A stretch of 24,179 nt of DNA from 66-474 sp035695065 (GTDB lineage: Bacteria > Pseudomonadota > Gammaproteobacteria > Xanthomonadales > Rhodanobacteraceae), in assembly GCA_035695065.1 (NCBI GenBank), contig DASSEW010000029.1, positions 1 through 24,179 on the forward strand, given 5' to 3'. Made by a program: the position numbers and the translations under genes. Position 1 is the first letter of the stretch. The number at the start of each line of letters is the position of its first letter. Below the pieces are notes generated by a model. It did not search any database, was not told the origin of the DNA, and worked only from the letters and a program-made list of their open reading frames with translations. Positions 15,395 through 24,179 of the stretch are shown here, one piece after another.

Positions 15395-16378
15395 ATGACC
15401 GTACTCGCAACAGGTGCCGAAGCACTCCGCAGGGTTCACCAGTTCATCCAGACGATGCCCGAGAGCGCTCCCGCACCCCTGCGCGTGGGCAACATCGTTT
15501 ATCCGATGGTGACCGGAACGGTCTACCAGCCGGACAAGATGATCGTTCTGGGCGGCGCCGATATCGTTGTCTACCTGTGGATCGACCAGAACCGCTGGGA
15601 ATTGATCGAGCTTTCCGGGCCGCAATTCGTGAGGGTACTCGACCTCGACGCAGCTTCGCGCGGCGCCGCCCAAGCTGCGTGGCTGATTCCAGTCGCCCGG
15701 CTGGAAATGGTCTTCCTGGTAGGCGTGCTCACCGGCCCCTCGGAGATCATCGCCGCCAACCTCGTCGAGATCACGATGTGGGCGGGGGGCCATCAGGCCG
15801 AAGTGCATGAGGGTGTCGCATTGCTGGGCAAGATCCTGCCGGAGCTGCGGGAGCTGAGGGCAAGGTGCCCGACTCTCTGGAAGGAAATGATGCGGACGAC
15901 AAATCACGCCCTCATCCAAGCCTTCATTTCGCAGATTGGTTCGAACTTCACGTCCGCCACCAACATCGCCAATTTCCTGGGCGGGCTGCTCGGATCGTGG
16001 AGCAAGGCGGCAGACGACGTGGTGTCCGCCGGGTTTCGCGGTTTCGTCGAGCATCTGACAGGCGTTCTCAAGAGCACCACCACGAGCCTGTACCAGGGCG
16101 CCCAAATCAATGTCGTGGAAATGGGCGTGTGGCCGTCGCAGATTTCACGTGGAATGAAAGAGACCATCCAGAAGGAACTGCGACGCTACCCCGGCCGGGA
16201 ACGCGGCTTGCAGGAGCTATGCAGCAACCTCGCGAAGCTTGCAGCCATCCTCCAGCAAATGAACGACGAAGTTTCCGCCGCCGAAGGTGGCGGCAAGATT
16301 TCGTTCAAGCCGCAGCATCCGTCGAGCGCGCCTCATTCGGCGCTGCTCAGGATGCGGAAGGCGCTGTTCGGTCCGTGA
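15395..16378 (+). CDS. Unrecognised 327-residue protein
   Basis: No family is recognised. There is no signal peptide. The first 90 residues look alpha/beta (IVVYLWIDQNRWELIEL). Residues 95-130 are hydrophobic (AAWLIPVARLEMVFLVGVL and onward), and 190-202 (NIANFLGGLLGSW) form a shorter hydrophobic, glycine-rich stretch, so membrane association is possible. The rest is mostly helical and the C-terminus basic (LLRMRKALFGP). AAGGGAG lies 8 nt before ATG 15395. It follows the OmpA-like gene by 94 nt in the same direction, which makes joint transcription possible. The mix of cytosolic start and internal hydrophobic helices is seen in some pore-forming toxins and effectors, but nothing here shows that this is one. 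Confidence 0.75.
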   Translation: MTVLATGAEALRRVHQFIQTMPESAPAPLRVGNIVYPMVTGTVYQPDKMIVLGGADIVVYLWIDQNRWELIELSGPQFVRVLDLDAASRGAAQAAWLIPVARLEMVFLVGVLTGPSEIIAANLVEITMWAGGHQAEVHEGVALLGKILPELRELRARCPTLWKEMMRTTNHALIQAFISQIGSNFTSATNIANFLGGLLGSWSKAADDVVSAGFRGFVEHLTGVLKSTTTSLYQGAQINVVEMGVWPSQISRGMKETIQKELRRYPGRERGLQELCSNLAKLAAILQQMNDEVSAAEGGGKISFKPQHPSSAPHSALLRMRKALFGP

Positions 16379-16408
16379 ACAGCGAGCGGTTTGAATCGGT
16401 CCAAGGCA

Positions 16409-16437
16409 GCGGGTAAATCGCAATCGCGATTACCCGC
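16409..16437. terminator. Bidirectional hairpin between convergent genes
   Basis: A stem pairs 16409-16415 (GCGGGTA) with 16431-16437, and 16417-16421 (ATCGC) with 16426-16430, with one bulged A and a four-base loop. It separates the unrecognised gene from clpB, and the clpB stop codon (16430-16432) lies within the stem. There is no T-tract on either side, so termination strength is uncertain. Confidence 0.5.
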
Positions 16438-19036
16438 CGGCGGATTTACGGAACACCAGCTTGCCGCCTTCCGCATCCGCCTGGATGGTGTCGCCGGCAC
16501 CGAATTCGCCGGACAGGATTTTCTGCGCCAGCGGATTTTCCAGTTGCGTCTGGATCGCGCGCTTCAGCGGGCGCGCGCCGTAGACCGGATCGAAACCGGC
16601 GTTGCCGAGCAGCATCAGCGCCGAATCCGAAAGCTCCAGATCAATCTGCCGCTCGTGCAAACGCTTGGCGAGATACTGCGTCTGCAGGCGAGCGATCTCG
16701 CGGATCTGCTTCTTGTCCAGCGGATGGAACACCACGATCTCGTCGAGGCGATTGATGAATTCGGGGCGGAAGTGCGCCTGCACCACGCCCATCACCGCGG
16801 CCTTCATCTGCGTGTAGGCCTCAGGGCTATCCTCATCAATGCCGCTGGCGGCGATCTCCTGGATCAGGTTCGATCCGAGATTGCTCGTCATCACGATCAC
16901 GGTGTTACGGAAATCCACTGTGCGGCCCTGGCCGTCGGTGAGGCGGCCGTCATCCAGCACCTGCAGCAGGATGTTGAAAACATCCGGGTGCGCCTTCTCC
17001 ACCTCGTCCAGCAGGATCACGCAGTACGGGCGGCGGCGCACGGCTTCGGTCAGGTATCCACCTTCCTCGTAACCGACGTAGCCGGGCGGCGCGCCGATCA
17101 GCCGCGCGACCGAATGCTTCTCCATGAACTCGCTCATGTCTATCCGCACCATCGCTTCGGTGGTGTCGAACAGGAAACCCGCGAGCGCCTTGCACAATTC
17201 GGTCTTGCCGACACCGGTGGGTCCGAGGAACAGGAACGAACCGTAGGGGCGGTTCGGATCGGACAGGCCGGCACGCGCGCGGCGGATCGCATCGCTCACC
17301 GCGCGCACCGCTTCGTCCTGGCCGATCACGTTCGCGTGCAGCGCGTCTTCCATGTGCAGCAATTTCTCGCGCTCGCCTTCCAGCATTTTCGAAACCGGAA
17401 TGCCGGTCCAGCGCGAGACGACCTGCGCGATTTCTTCCGCGGTCACCTTGTCCTGCAGCAGCTTGAAGCCCGTGGCTTCGGCCTTCTGCGCAGCGGCGAG
17501 CTGCTTCTCCAGTTCCGGCAGGCGGCCGTACTGGATCTCGCTCATCTTCGCGTAGTCCTGGCGGCGCTGCGCGGCTTCCAGTTCCAGGCGCGCCTGCTCG
17601 ATCTGCTCCTTGACCTTGGTGGTGCCCGACACCGCGGCCTTCTCGGACTTCCACACTTCGTTCAAGTCGGAGAACTCGCGTTCGAGTTTCTCGATGTCGG
17701 TTTCCAGATCCGCAAGCCGCTTCTGCGACTCGGGATCCTTCTCCTTCTTCAGCGCTTCGCGCTGGATCTTCAACTGGATCAGCCGGCGCTCCATGCGATC
17801 GAGTTCCTCCGGCTTGGAGTCGATTTCCATGCGGATGCGCGACGCGGCCTCGTCCATCAGGTCGATCGCCTTGTCCGGCAACTGGCGATCGGTGATGTAG
17901 CGGTTGGAGAGCGTGGCCGCGGCGACGATCGCCGGATCGGTAATTTCCACGCCGTGGTGCACGGCATATTTTTCCTTGAGTCCGCGCAGGATCGCGATCG
18001 TGTCCTCCACGCTCGGCTCGCCCACGAACACTTTCTGGAAGCGGCGCTCCAGTGCGGCGTCCTTCTCGATGTACTTGCGGTATTCGTCCAGCGTGGTCGC
18101 GCCGATGCAGTGCAGCTCGCCGCGCGCGAGCGCAGGTTTGAGCATGTTGCCGGCGTCCATCGCGCCCTCGGCCTTGCCGGCGCCGACCATGGTGTGCAGC
18201 TCGTCTATAAATAAGATGATGCGGCCTTCCTGCTTGGCGAGATCGTTGAGCACGCCCTTCAGGCGCTCCTCGAATTCGCCACGGAACTTGGCGCCCGCGA
18301 TCAGCGCGCCCATGTCGAGCGCCAGCACGCGCTTGTCGCGCAGGCCTTCGGGCACCTCGTTGTTGACGATGCGCTGCGCCAGCCCTTCGACGATCGCGGT
18401 CTTGCCCACGCCCGGCTCGCCGATCAGCACCGGATTGTTCTTGGTGCGGCGCGAGAGCACCTGGATCACGCGGCGGATTTCCTCGTCGCGCCCGATCACG
18501 GGATCCAGCTTGCCGCTTTCGGCGCGGCCGGTGAGATCAACGGTGAATTTCTCCAGCGCCTGGCGCTGGTCTTCGGCGTTCTCCGATTGCACGCGCTCGC
18601 CGCCGCGCATCTTCTCGATCGCGGCTTCGACGTTCTGCTTGTTGGCGCCGGCGGCCTTCAGCGCCGCGCCCACTTCGCCCTTGTCCTCCAGGCACGCCAG
18701 CACGAACAGTTCGGAGGCGATGAACTGGTCGCCGCGCTGCTGCGCCAGCTTGTCGGTGAGGTTGAACAGTCGAGTTAATTCATTGCTGACGTTGATGTTG
18801 CCTTCCTGTCCCGCTACCCGCGGCAGGCGCTGCAGGATTTCGCCCACGCGCTCGCGCAGCAACGGCACGTTGACGCCCGCCTGCGCCAGCATCGGCGCGG
18901 TCGAACCGCCCTGCTGGTCCAGCAGCGCGGCCAGCACGTGCGCGGGTTCCAGCATGTTGTGGTCGCGGCCGACCGCCAGCGATTGCGCATCGCTGAGCGC
19001 CTGCTGGAAACGGGAAGTGAGTTTGTCGGGGCGCAT
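16430..19036 (-). CDS. clpB: ClpB disaggregase, AAA+ heat-shock chaperone
   Basis: ClpB is a hexameric ATPase that works with DnaK to pull proteins out of aggregates after heat stress. From ATG 19036 it has 868 residues (857 in E. coli). The N-terminal Clp repeat domain (MRPDKLTSRFQQALSDAQ) is followed by the first AAA+ domain with Walker A GEPGVGKT near 205. The coiled-coil middle domain (LDRMERRLIQLKIQREALKK onward) that distinguishes ClpB from ClpA follows near 410-520. The second AAA+ domain has GPTGVGKTE near 608 and ends with a Clp C-terminal segment. The open frame continues 31 codons upstream, but the family start and AAGGGA about 8 nt before it fix ATG 19036. A sigma-32-type promoter lies upstream. 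The gene is monocistronic. Confidence 0.97.
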   Translation of the reverse strand: MRPDKLTSRFQQALSDAQSLAVGRDHNMLEPAHVLAALLDQQGGSTAPMLAQAGVNVPLLRERVGEILQRLPRVAGQEGNINVSNELTRLFNLTDKLAQQRGDQFIASELFVLACLEDKGEVGAALKAAGANKQNVEAAIEKMRGGERVQSENAEDQRQALEKFTVDLTGRAESGKLDPVIGRDEEIRRVIQVLSRRTKNNPVLIGEPGVGKTAIVEGLAQRIVNNEVPEGLRDKRVLALDMGALIAGAKFRGEFEERLKGVLNDLAKQEGRIILFIDELHTMVGAGKAEGAMDAGNMLKPALARGELHCIGATTLDEYRKYIEKDAALERRFQKVFVGEPSVEDTIAILRGLKEKYAVHHGVEITDPAIVAAATLSNRYITDRQLPDKAIDLMDEAASRIRMEIDSKPEELDRMERRLIQLKIQREALKKEKDPESQKRLADLETDIEKLEREFSDLNEVWKSEKAAVSGTTKVKEQIEQARLELEAAQRRQDYAKMSEIQYGRLPELEKQLAAAQKAEATGFKLLQDKVTAEEIAQVVSRWTGIPVSKMLEGEREKLLHMEDALHANVIGQDEAVRAVSDAIRRARAGLSDPNRPYGSFLFLGPTGVGKTELCKALAGFLFDTTEAMVRIDMSEFMEKHSVARLIGAPPGYVGYEEGGYLTEAVRRRPYCVILLDEVEKAHPDVFNILLQVLDDGRLTDGQGRTVDFRNTVIVMTSNLGSNLIQEIAASGIDEDSPEAYTQMKAAVMGVVQAHFRPEFINRLDEIVVFHPLDKKQIREIARLQTQYLAKRLHERQIDLELSDSALMLLGNAGFDPVYGARPLKRAIQTQLENPLAQKILSGEFGAGDTIQADAEGGKLVFRKSAGG

Positions 19037-19070
19037 GACGATCCCTTGACGAATGAATGTCGAACGGGAG

Positions 19071-19099
19071 AAATGCGGTCGCGCGGTGCGGGGTTCAAG
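19071..19099 (-). promoter_or_regulatory. Sigma-32 (RpoH) heat-shock promoter of clpB
   Basis: On the minus strand CTTGAAC (19099-19093) is followed after 14 nt by CCGCATTT (19078-19071). The RpoH consensus is CTTGAAA, 13-17 nt, CCCCATNT, so only one base differs in each box and the spacing fits. It lies about 35 nt before the clpB start, and clpB is a classical member of the RpoH regulon. Confidence 0.8.
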
Positions 19100-19104
19100 T
19101 TCGC

Positions 19105-19169
19105 GTAGGGCGGACACCGTCCGCCGCATTGGTGAATACGTCCGCCATCGGCGGCAATGCCCGCCCTAC
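19105..19169. repeat. Inverted pair of GTAG REP palindromes upstream of clpB
   Basis: The left unit at 19105-19125 is GTAG plus a perfect hairpin GGCGGAC-ACC-GTCCGCC. The right unit at 19150-19169 is in opposite orientation, with arms GGCGGC and GCCCGCC and terminal CTAC. The pair starts 6 bp behind the -35 box of the clpB promoter. Its inward-facing layout, with GTAG at both outer ends, matches a two-unit BIME. Confidence 0.75.
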
Positions 19170-19178
19170 ATCTGCTGG

Positions 19179-19209
19179 ATTCCGGGTTCCGCCTTCGGCG
19201 GCCCGGAAT
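19179..19209. repeat. Hairpin repeat of a second type
   Basis: ATTCCGGG (19179-19186) pairs with CCCGGAAT (19202-19209), and CCGCC (19189-19193) pairs with GGCGG (19197-19201) around a TTC loop. This 31-bp near-perfect palindrome lacks GTAG. It lies between the REP units and past the end of the kinase gene, where it could act as a terminator-like structure, although no T-tract follows. Confidence 0.5.
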
Positions 19210-19228
19210 GACAATGGATCTGGCAATC

Positions 19229-19245
19229 GGCGGGCAATGCCCGCC

Positions 19246-19249
<4 letters not shown>
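19229..19249 (-). repeat. Single GTAG REP palindrome overlapping the kinase stop codon
   Basis: Arms GGCGGGC (19229-19235) and GCCCGCC (19239-19245) flank a three-base loop, with CTAC at 19246-19249. Read on the minus strand it is GTAG plus hairpin. Its TAG (19248-19246) is the stop codon of the histidine kinase. Confidence 0.75.
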
Positions 19250-21178
<1,929 letters not shown>

Positions 21179-21332
21179 TCGCGCACTCCGGTTGCGTCAG
21201 AGACGCCGGTGACCTGCGGATCGTGCGATTCGCTATCGCTGGCCATCGCTTCCCCGGCTGCAAACCGTGGTGTACCGATGAGTATAGTCCTGCGCCGGAA
21301 AGCGCGCGTGCGCCCGCGACCCGCGCAGCGCC

Positions 21333-21350
21333 GGGCCACGCGCGTGGCCC
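21333..21350. promoter_or_regulatory. Perfect 18-bp palindrome upstream of otsB
   Basis: GGGCCACGCGCGTGGCCC reads the same on both strands. It ends 4 bp before the candidate -35 box of otsB in the 234-bp region between the divergent kinase and otsB genes. This is a good position for an operator, although a chance GC-rich palindrome or an RNA hairpin is possible. A TATACT hexamer on the minus strand (21286-21281) could be the -10 box of the kinase gene, but no matching -35 box was found. Confidence 0.4.
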
Positions 21351-21354
21351 GTGT

Positions 21355-21383
21355 TTGGTCATTCACGGCTGTTGCGGCACAAT
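21355..21383 (+). promoter_or_regulatory. Candidate sigma-70 promoter of otsB
   Basis: TTGGTC (21355-21360) and CACAAT (21378-21383) are spaced by 17 nt. The predicted start of transcription near 21390 leaves a leader of about 23 nt before the GTG start. The call is by eye only. Confidence 0.4.
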
Positions 21384-21412
21384 GTTCGATCGAGTCACTT
21401 TGATGGATCGAG

Positions 21413-22195
21413 GTGCCGACGACACGTTTCAAATCCGCCGTTGCATTGCCCGCCCCGCCCGCGCCCGGCGCGGACGACGAGTGGGCGCTGTTCCTCGACG
21501 TGGACGGCACCCTGCTGGATTTCGCCTCCGAACCTGAGGCGGTGCACGTCGATGCGCAACTGCACGACGACCTTGCCACCCTGCGCGGACGCCTGCGCGG
21601 CGCGCTGGCGCTGCTGAGCGGTCGCACGCTCGCGCAACTGGACGATCTGTTCGACTGGCGCCGCCACTCGGCGGGCGGCCTGCACGGCCGGCAGTTGCGA
21701 TTCGACGACGGACGCTGCGTCGCGGCAGGCGATGACGAGGCGCGCATCGCGCAACTGCGCGCGCTTGCCGAATCGCGGATCGCGCAGATGCCCGGCGTGT
21801 TGCTGGAAGACAAGCGCGAGGCGCTGGTGCTGCATTATCGCAACGCGCCGCAGGCGCGCGTGGCTGTCGAACAGCTTGCGCGCGAAATGCTGCAACGGGC
21901 CGGCAGCGACTACAAGCTGCAGCACGGCAACCACATGGTCGAACTGATTCCCGCCGGCACCGACAAGGGCCGCGCGCTGGCGACGCTGCTGGCGAGCGAA
22001 CCGTTCGCCGGCCGGCGACCATGGATGCTCGGCGACGACCTCACCGACGAACACGCTTTCGAGGAAGCCAACGCGCGCGGCGGCGTCAGCGTGATCGTGG
22101 GCGCGCGCCGGCCGACGCGGGCGAATTTCGCGATCGACGATCCGCGCGCCGTGCGCGCATGGCTGCACGGGTTGGCGAAATCCGAACAAATGTAG
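21413..22195 (+). CDS. otsB: Trehalose-6-phosphate phosphatase OtsB
   Basis: OtsB removes phosphate from trehalose-6-phosphate in the last step of the OtsAB route to trehalose, an osmotic and stress protectant. The 260-residue product (266 in E. coli) belongs to the HAD superfamily. Motif I is LFLDVDGTLLDF (Asp29, Asp31), motif II LLSGRT (Ser69), motif III the Lys of DKGRAL (Lys185), and motif IV GDDLTDEHAF (207-216). The start is GTG 21413; GGA lies 5 nt before it, and no in-frame ATG is better. The stop TAG is part of a GTAG palindrome, directly after SEQM. A GH15 gene follows after 157 bp of repeats, a familiar order that usually continues with otsA, which is not in the window. Confidence 0.93.
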   Translation: MPTTRFKSAVALPAPPAPGADDEWALFLDVDGTLLDFASEPEAVHVDAQLHDDLATLRGRLRGALALLSGRTLAQLDDLFDWRRHSAGGLHGRQLRFDDGRCVAAGDDEARIAQLRALAESRIAQMPGVLLEDKREALVLHYRNAPQARVAVEQLAREMLQRAGSDYKLQHGNHMVELIPAGTDKGRALATLLASEPFAGRRPWMLGDDLTDEHAFEEANARGGVSVIVGARRPTRANFAIDDPRAVRAWLHGLAKSEQM

Positions 22196-22337
22196 GGCGG
22201 ACATCGTCCGCCGCGAAGCAGGAGAAAGGCGGGCAGTGCCCGCCCTACGAATTCCATCCGCAGAAATGTAGGGCGGACATCGTCCGCCGCGAAGCAGGAG
22301 AAAGGCGGGCAGTGCCCGCCCTACGAATTCCATCCGC
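22188..22337. repeat. Perfect tandem duplication of a two-palindrome BIME
   Basis: Two identical 74-bp copies (22188-22261 and 22264-22337) are separated by 2 bp. Each copy holds GTAG plus the hairpin GGCGGAC-ATC-GTCCGCC, a 15-bp spacer, and an inverted GGCGGGC-AGT-GCCCGCC unit ending CTAC. This is the clearest form of the GTAG REP family in the window. It lies between otsB, whose TAG stop is in the first unit, and the GH15 gene, whose ribosome binding site starts 3 bp after the second copy. Confidence 0.85.
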
Positions 22338-22352
22338 CACAAGGAGTCCGCC

Positions 22353-24179
22353 GTGGCCAAGGCAGCGAAGTCCTCTGCAAAATCGAAGCAAGCCAAATTG
22401 AAATCAGCGCCCGCGAAATCGGCATCGTCGAAAAAGGCCAAGCCCTCCGGGCAGGACAGGCTGAAGGCCAAGCGGGCCAAGCCGATGCCCGCCAAACAGG
22501 TGGCATCCGAACAGGACGCGCACGAAAAAGCCAAGCGCATGCGCTCGCACGCGCAGCAGTCCAACCTCGACCTCGGCATCATCGGCAACGGCACCATCAA
22601 CGCGCTGATCGACGGGCGCGGGCGCATCGCCTGGCATTGCGTGCCGGCTTTCGACGGTGACCCGGTGTTCTGCTCGCTGCTGTCGCCGAAGCTGCGCGAC
22701 GAAGGCTTCTTCGACGTCACCCTGGAGAACGAGACCAAGCACGAGCAGTGGTACGTGGACAACAGCGCGGTGCTGACCACGCGGCTCACCGCCAAGGACG
22801 GCGCCGTGCTGGAGATCACCGATTTCGCGCCGCGCTACAAGCAGCACGGCCGCATCTTCCATCCGATGCAGGTCCTGCGGCGCATCCGGCCGATCTCCGG
22901 CTCGCCGCGCGTGCAGCTGCGGCTGCGCCCGCTGACCGGCTACGGCGCGCGCAAGCCCGAACGCACCTTCGGCTCCAACCATTTGCGCTACATGCTCGAC
23001 CCGCTGGTGCTGCGCGTCACCACCGACGCGCAACTGCCGATGCTGCGCGACGAACTCCCGTTCCTGCTGGACGGCGAGATCCACATCGTGATGGGTACGG
23101 ACGAAACCCTGCACGAGTCGCCCGCACATTACTTCCGCGAGGCGCTCGAGGCCACGCTCGATTACTGGCACGAGTGGTCGCGCTATCTCTCGATTCCCGC
23201 CGAGTGGCAGGAGCCGGTGATCCGCGCGGCCATCACGCTGAAACTGTGCCAGTACGAAGGCACCGGCGCGATCGTAGCGGCGATGACCACCTCGATCCCG
23301 GAAGCGCCCGACACGGTGCGCACCTGGGATTACCGCTACTGCTGGCCGCGCGACGCGGCGCTCTCGGTGCGCGCGCTGAACCGGTTGAGCGCGACCAAGA
23401 GCATGGAAGAGTACATGCGCTACATCTTCAATCTCGCGGTCAAGGACGACCAGATGGCGCCGGTGTACGGCATCCATTTCCAGGACGAACTGCCCGAGCG
23501 CAAGGAGCACGACCTCGAGGGCTATCGCGGCATGGGTCCGGTGCGGGTCGGCAACGAAGCCTGGAAGCAGCAGCAGAACGACATCTACGGCAGTGTGGTG
23601 CTTGCCGCCACGCAGATGTTCGCGGACCGGCGGCTGGTGGCGCCCGGCGACGAGACCGCGTTCAAGCGCCTGGAGCGCTGCGGCGAAATGGCCGACCAGG
23701 TGTTCGACCAGCCCGACGCCGGCCTGTGGGAACTGCGCGGGCGCAAGTCGGTGCACACCTATTCGGCGGTGATGTGCTGGGTGGCCTGCGACCGGCTTGC
23801 GCGCATCGCCGGCTGGCTCAAGCTGGAGGATCGTGCGCGCTTCTGGCACCGCCGCGCCGATCGCATCCGCAGCACGGTGCTGAAGCATGCGGTGCATCCG
23901 GATGGCTATTTCGTGGAGTCCTTCGGCAGCGAGGATCTCGACGCGAGCCTGCTGCTGCTGGAGGGCCTGCGCTTCATCGCCGCCGACGATCCCCGCTTCG
24001 TCAAGACGGTGGAGGCGGTGGGCGAAAAGCTGATGCGCGACGGCTTCCTGCTGCGCTATGCGAAGCCCGACGATTTCGGCGCGCCGAAGACGAGTTTCAC
24101 CATCTGCAACTTCTGGTACGTCGAGGCGCTGGTGGCGATCGGCCGCACGGACGACGCCCGCAAGCTGTTCGAGAAACTG
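22353..24179 (+). CDS. GH15 glycoside hydrolase (glucoamylase/trehalase-like), 3' end outside window
   Basis: GH15 enzymes hydrolyse alpha-glucosidic bonds from non-reducing ends with inversion; bacterial relatives beside ots genes may act on trehalose or maltodextrins. The frame is open for 609 codons to the edge. The family N-terminus begins at residue 71 (NLDLGIIGNGTINALIDGRG; FDGDPVFCSLL). WDYRYCWPRDA (325-335) is the active-site signature, and GLWELRGRK holds a candidate catalytic acid Glu460. FWYVEALVAIGR near the end is also typical; the second catalytic Glu should lie just past the edge. Residues 1-62 form an unusual Lys/Ala-rich tail with 16 Lys and 3 Arg. GTG 22353 is supported by AAGGAG 6 nt upstream; Met63 would give the usual family length but has no clear ribosome binding site. 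Confidence 0.92.
   Translation, partial: MAKAAKSSAKSKQAKLKSAPAKSASSKKAKPSGQDRLKAKRAKPMPAKQVASEQDAHEKAKRMRSHAQQSNLDLGIIGNGTINALIDGRGRIAWHCVPAFDGDPVFCSLLSPKLRDEGFFDVTLENETKHEQWYVDNSAVLTTRLTAKDGAVLEITDFAPRYKQHGRIFHPMQVLRRIRPISGSPRVQLRLRPLTGYGARKPERTFGSNHLRYMLDPLVLRVTTDAQLPMLRDELPFLLDGEIHIVMGTDETLHESPAHYFREALEATLDYWHEWSRYLSIPAEWQEPVIRAAITLKLCQYEGTGAIVAAMTTSIPEAPDTVRTWDYRYCWPRDAALSVRALNRLSATKSMEEYMRYIFNLAVKDDQMAPVYGIHFQDELPERKEHDLEGYRGMGPVRVGNEAWKQQQNDIYGSVVLAATQMFADRRLVAPGDETAFKRLERCGEMADQVFDQPDAGLWELRGRKSVHTYSAVMCWVACDRLARIAGWLKLEDRARFWHRRADRIRSTVLKHAVHPDGYFVESFGSEDLDASLLLLEGLRFIAADDPRFVKTVEAVGEKLMRDGFLLRYAKPDDFGAPKTSFTICNFWYVEALVAIGRTDDARKLFEKL

Noticed and set aside
16391..18214. Long plus-strand open frame of 607 codons opposite clpB
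   Set aside because: It lies entirely inside clpB and has shadow-type composition.
22188..22337. Possible CRISPR array
   Set aside because: There are only two copies with a 2-bp gap and each is an inverted palindrome pair; this is a BIME duplication.

Overview
The window is GC-rich DNA of a gammaproteobacterium, most likely of the order Xanthomonadales (Lysobacterales) and perhaps the Rhodanobacteraceae. The pointers are the gene set, a two-domain DUF3011 protein, a predicted otsB-GH15 trehalose unit, and many short palindromes that start with GTAG, like the SMAG/REP elements of Stenotrophomonas and relatives. The taxonomic call is inference. No rRNA, tRNA, CRISPR array or intact insertion sequence was found.

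Positions 1-7522 are a minus-strand housekeeping block. In transcription order it holds an FmdB zinc-ribbon protein, a secreted DUF3011 protein, aspS, an alpha/beta hydrolase overlapping aspS by 4 nt, yebC, ruvC, ruvA and the 5' part of kup, which leaves the window. aspS has its own candidate promoter just downstream of the DUF3011 terminator.

Positions 7592-11821 are the most unusual region. Five plus-strand genes encode exported proteins: a CsgG-type protein, two Gly/Ser/Asn-rich proteins that both begin QYSYPG after predicted signal cleavage, a small four-cysteine protein and a VanY-like D-Ala-D-Ala carboxypeptidase. The first three suggest a CsgG-dependent secretion system with its own substrates. 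This is a hypothesis, as no CsgE or CsgF homologue is visible.

Positions 11846-16378 hold a convergent ABC-F ATPase (YheS-like), then a plus-strand OmpA-family gene broken by a frameshift, and a 327-residue protein I do not recognise. The OmpA-like gene is preceded by a 57-bp element also found upstream of the csgG-like gene (41 of 57 positions identical), which suggests shared control.

Positions 16409-24179 hold clpB (minus) with a clear sigma-32-type promoter, a hybrid histidine kinase (minus) with a single-base frameshift, and the divergent pair otsB and GH15 glucoamylase/trehalase-like gene, which leaves the window. GTAG palindromes sit between these genes. Three genes (the hydrolase, the kinase and otsB) use the TAG of a palindrome as their stop codon. 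Two frameshifts in otherwise intact genes could be real recent mutations or sequencing errors.
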